Source: Desulfobacterales bacterium
GTDB lineage: Bacteria; Desulfobacterota; Desulfobacteria; Desulfobacterales; SpSt-501
Direction: 5' to 3'
Assembly (NCBI GenBank): GCA_025454275.1
Contig: JALOOS010000140.1
Coordinates: 1-5,911 of the forward strand
DNA: 5,911 nt
Positions 3,661-5,911 of this stretch are shown in pieces; within the stretch, counting starts at the first letter, position 1; each line of letters starts with the position of its first letter. The notes beneath the pieces are model-generated. The model ran no database searches and was not told the DNA's origin. It saw nothing but the letters and a program-made list of their open reading frames with translations. The translations under genes were made by a program, and so were the position numbers.

Positions 3661-5911
3661 TCATGCCACCGCCTCCATCAGCGCATCGATCTTGCACATC
3701 AGCTGATCGTCCTCGTACCAGTTGAGCTGGATCGCCTTGGCCGGGCACTCGGCGGCGCAGATCCCGCAGCCGTGGCAGAGCGCCTCGTCGATCTCGCTCA
3801 CCCCCTCGGCGTTGATCCGCGGCACACGGTAAGGGCAGGCGCGGACGCAGATCAGGCAGGCGGCACAGAGATCCGGGTCGACCCGGGCCGTGACGGCGGA
3901 GAGGGTGAGCCGGCTCTGGGAGAGGAAGGTGACGGCGCGCGCGGCCGCGGCGCAGGCCTGGCTGATGGACTCGTTCAGCAGCTGGGGGCTGTGGGCGGTG
4001 CCGCAGACGAAGAGCCCCTCGGTCGCCATGTCCACCGGGCGGAGCTTCACATGCGCCTCCATGAAATGGCCTTCGGGGGTGCGGGCGAGCTTTACCAGCG
4101 AGGCCAGCTCCTCGGTGTCGGTCGGCACCATCCCGGCGCTCAGCGCCACCAGGTCGGCGTCCACCTCGAGATCCCGGCCGATGATCGGATCCCGGAAGGT
4201 CACGGAGAGCCGGCCGTCGCCGGCATCGACCCGCGGGGGGGTATCGGTGTCGAAGCGCACGAAAATCACCCCCAGCCGGCGCGCCTCCTGGTAGTACTCC
4301 TCCATCAGCCCGTAGGTCCTCAGGTCGCGGTAGAGCACATAGACCTGGGCTTCGGGGTTGAGCTTTTTGATCCGGATCGAATTTTTGACGGCGGCCTGGC
4401 AGCAGATGCGCGAGCAGTTGGGGTTCTGCTCGTTGCGCGAGCCGACGCACTGGATCATCACGACGCTCGAGAGCGCCTGGGCGCCCTGCAGGTGGAGACG
4501 CTCGCTCAGTTCCACCTGGGTGATGACGCGATCCTCCTTGCCGTAGTTGTATTCGGTCGGCCGGTACTCGCCGGCGCCGGTGGCGAGGATCACCACCCCG
4601 TGCTCGATCTTGCGCTCGTACATGGCCGGGCCCACCAGGAGTTCGGTGGTGAAGTTGCCCTTGAATCCGCTGAAGCCGACCACGAGCGCCCGGGTCAGAA
4701 CCTGGATCCGGGGGTGGGCCTGGACCCGGCCGACGAGCTCCTGCAGATAGCGCTGCACGTCCCAGCCTTCGATCGTCTGGTGCAGGCGGTTGGCCATGCC
4801 CCCCAGGCGCTCCTCTTTCTCCACCAGCACCGCCTCGTAGCCCTGGTCGGCGACGGCGAGGGCCGCGTTCATGCCGGCAACCCCCCCGCCGATCACGAGC
4901 GCCCGCGGGTTGACGGGGATCACCTTCTCCCGCAGCGGATGCAGGGTGGCGGCGCGGGCCGCCGCCATGTCGACCAGATCCCTGGCTTTCGCCGTCGCCT
5001 CCTGGGGGGCCCCGGCGTGGACCCAGGAGTCCTGGTTGCGGATGTTGGCCATCTCGAGCAGGTACTTGTTGCGGCCGGCGGCCTGGAGGGTGTCCATGAA
5101 GATCCCCTCGTGGGTTTTGGGGGAGCAGGCGGCGACCACGACCCGGTTGAGACGGTGCTCGGCGATGAGCTCCTTCATCTTCTCCTGGGAGTCCTGGCTG
5201 CAGGTGAAGAGGTTCTCACCGGCAAAGACCACGTGGGGGAGGCGGCGGGCGTGCGCCACCACGCCGGGCACGTCCACGACCCCGGCGATGTTCACCCCGC
5301 AGTTGCACACGAAGACCCCGATCCGCGGTTCCTCTTCCGTGACGTCCACCTCGGCGGGGGTCTCGACCTGGCGGGTGAGGGTGTTGCGCCCGTCGGCCAG
5401 GAGACGGCCGGCCAGCCCGGCGGCCGCGCTCGCTTCCGCGACCGATCCGGGGATGTCCTTGGGCTGCTGGAACACCCCGCAGGCGAAGACCCCGGGCCGC
5501 GAGGTGGCCACCGGCAAGAAGGGCGGGGAGACGGCGAACCCGTAGCGGTCGGTGTCGATACCGAGGCGCGCGGCCAGCTCCCGGGTCTCGCGGGGCACCT
5601 GGAGGCCGACCGAGAGCACCACCATGTCGAAGTGCTCCTCCTGCAGGCTGCCGTCATCGCCCAGGTAGCGCAGCGTGAGCGAACCCCCGGCCCCGGCCTC
5701 GTCGATGCTGTGCACCCGCGCATTGATGAAGCGGACCCCGGCCTGGTGCTTCGCCCGCAGGTAGTACTTCTCGTACTCCTTTCCGAAGCAGCGGATGTCC
5801 ATGTAGAAGACCGCGCAGTCGAGCTCCCCGTGGGCGTGCTCCTTGGCGATCATGGCGTCCTTGATGGCGTACATGCAGCAGACCGAGGAGCAGTAGCCGT
5901 TGCCCGAGCGG
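3661..5911 (-). CDS. hdrA: HdrA-type FAD/iron-sulfur protein, two fused modules, 5' end outside window
   Basis: HdrA is the FAD subunit of heterodisulfide-reductase-like complexes, where it splits or joins electron flows among MvhD, ferredoxin and HdrBC or other partners. The visible 749 residues lack the start. The first part is the end of one HdrA module: CSSVCCMYAIK at the right edge through SRPGVFACGVFQQPKDIPG near 5488-5440. A second module follows: an N-terminal NCG domain (VFVCNCGVN, about 5325-5290) with CSQDSQEK and AACSPKTHEG; an FAD-binding VIGGGVAGMNAA near 4893-4850; a CSRICC cysteine motif near 4415-4400; and two C-terminal [4Fe-4S] motifs, CAACLICVRACP (3867-3832) and CHGCGICAAECP (3777-3742). 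No stop interrupts the join, so this is a real fusion rather than two genes. It is the first gene of the visible cluster; the gap to mvhD is 125 bases. HdrB and HdrC are not visible. The family is certain, but the electron partners are inferred from neighbours. Confidence 0.94.
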   Translation of the reverse strand, partial: RSGNGYCSSVCCMYAIKDAMIAKEHAHGELDCAVFYMDIRCFGKEYEKYYLRAKHQAGVRFINARVHSIDEAGAGGSLTLRYLGDDGSLQEEHFDMVVLSVGLQVPRETRELAARLGIDTDRYGFAVSPPFLPVATSRPGVFACGVFQQPKDIPGSVAEASAAAGLAGRLLADGRNTLTRQVETPAEVDVTEEEPRIGVFVCNCGVNIAGVVDVPGVVAHARRLPHVVFAGENLFTCSQDSQEKMKELIAEHRLNRVVVAACSPKTHEGIFMDTLQAAGRNKYLLEMANIRNQDSWVHAGAPQEATAKARDLVDMAAARAATLHPLREKVIPVNPRALVIGGGVAGMNAALAVADQGYEAVLVEKEERLGGMANRLHQTIEGWDVQRYLQELVGRVQAHPRIQVLTRALVVGFSGFKGNFTTELLVGPAMYERKIEHGVVILATGAGEYRPTEYNYGKEDRVITQVELSERLHLQGAQALSSVVMIQCVGSRNEQNPNCSRICCQAAVKNSIRIKKLNPEAQVYVLYRDLRTYGLMEEYYQEARRLGVIFVRFDTDTPPRVDAGDGRLSVTFRDPIIGRDLEVDADLVALSAGMVPTDTEELASLVKLARTPEGHFMEAHVKLRPVDMATEGLFVCGTAHSPQLLNESISQACAAAARAVTFLSQSRLTLSAVTARVDPDLCAACLICVRACPYRVPRINAEGVSEIDEALCHGCGICAAECPAKAIQLNWYEDDQLMCKIDALMEAVA

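Noticed and set aside
3611..4450. Second minus-strand frame of 279 codons within hdrA
   Set aside because: Out-of-frame shadow of hdrA with Arg/Pro/Ala-rich composition; hdrA motifs are in the other frame.

Overview
The window is a high-GC bacterial segment in which every gene I can support lies on the minus strand, so gene order is read from high to low coordinates. The core is a redox cluster: hdrA (cut by the right edge), mvhD, metV, metF. It is followed by a stand-alone response-regulator receiver and a shikimate dehydrogenase-like gene (cut by the left edge). The hdrA-mvhD-metV-metF set, the codon use and the selenoprotein described below suggest a strict anaerobe using the Wood-Ljungdahl methyl branch. 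A Desulfobacterota (sulfate reducer or relative) fits best, but this taxonomic guess is inferred from gene content only.

Layout: 5911-3661 is a large HdrA-type flavin/iron-sulfur protein with the end of one HdrA module joined to a complete second module. The 3660-3536 gap holds a long near-perfect inverted repeat. 3535-3059 is an MvhD-type [2Fe-2S] subunit whose codon 17 is an in-frame TGA at a conserved cysteine position, followed at once by a SECIS-like hairpin; I read it as a selenoprotein. A reading that treats TGA only as stop gives a false start at 3454. 3007-2339 is MetV and 2342-1413 is MetF, with a 4-base ATGA overlap. 1298-906 is a 130-residue receiver domain. 783-1 is an AroE-like protein with an internal 21-residue tandem duplication and Asn at the usual catalytic Asp position.

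How the genes work together: in acetogens such as Moorella, MetF and MetV form the methylenetetrahydrofolate reductase and associate with HdrABC and MvhD. The neighbours here suggest the same kind of assembly. MvhD would pass electrons between a partner and the HdrA flavin, and HdrA would link them to MetV/MetF, which interconverts methylene- and methyl-tetrahydrofolate. HdrB, HdrC and any hydrogenase or formate dehydrogenase partner are not in the window. The direction (CO2 fixation or acetate oxidation) and any electron bifurcation cannot be told from the sequence.

The main points to check are the selenocysteine in MvhD and its SECIS, the duplicated segment and altered active site in the AroE-like protein, the two-module HdrA, and the inverted repeat inside the operon. 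No tRNA, rRNA, CRISPR array or insertion sequence was recognised, and no stretch over 300 bases lacks a gene.
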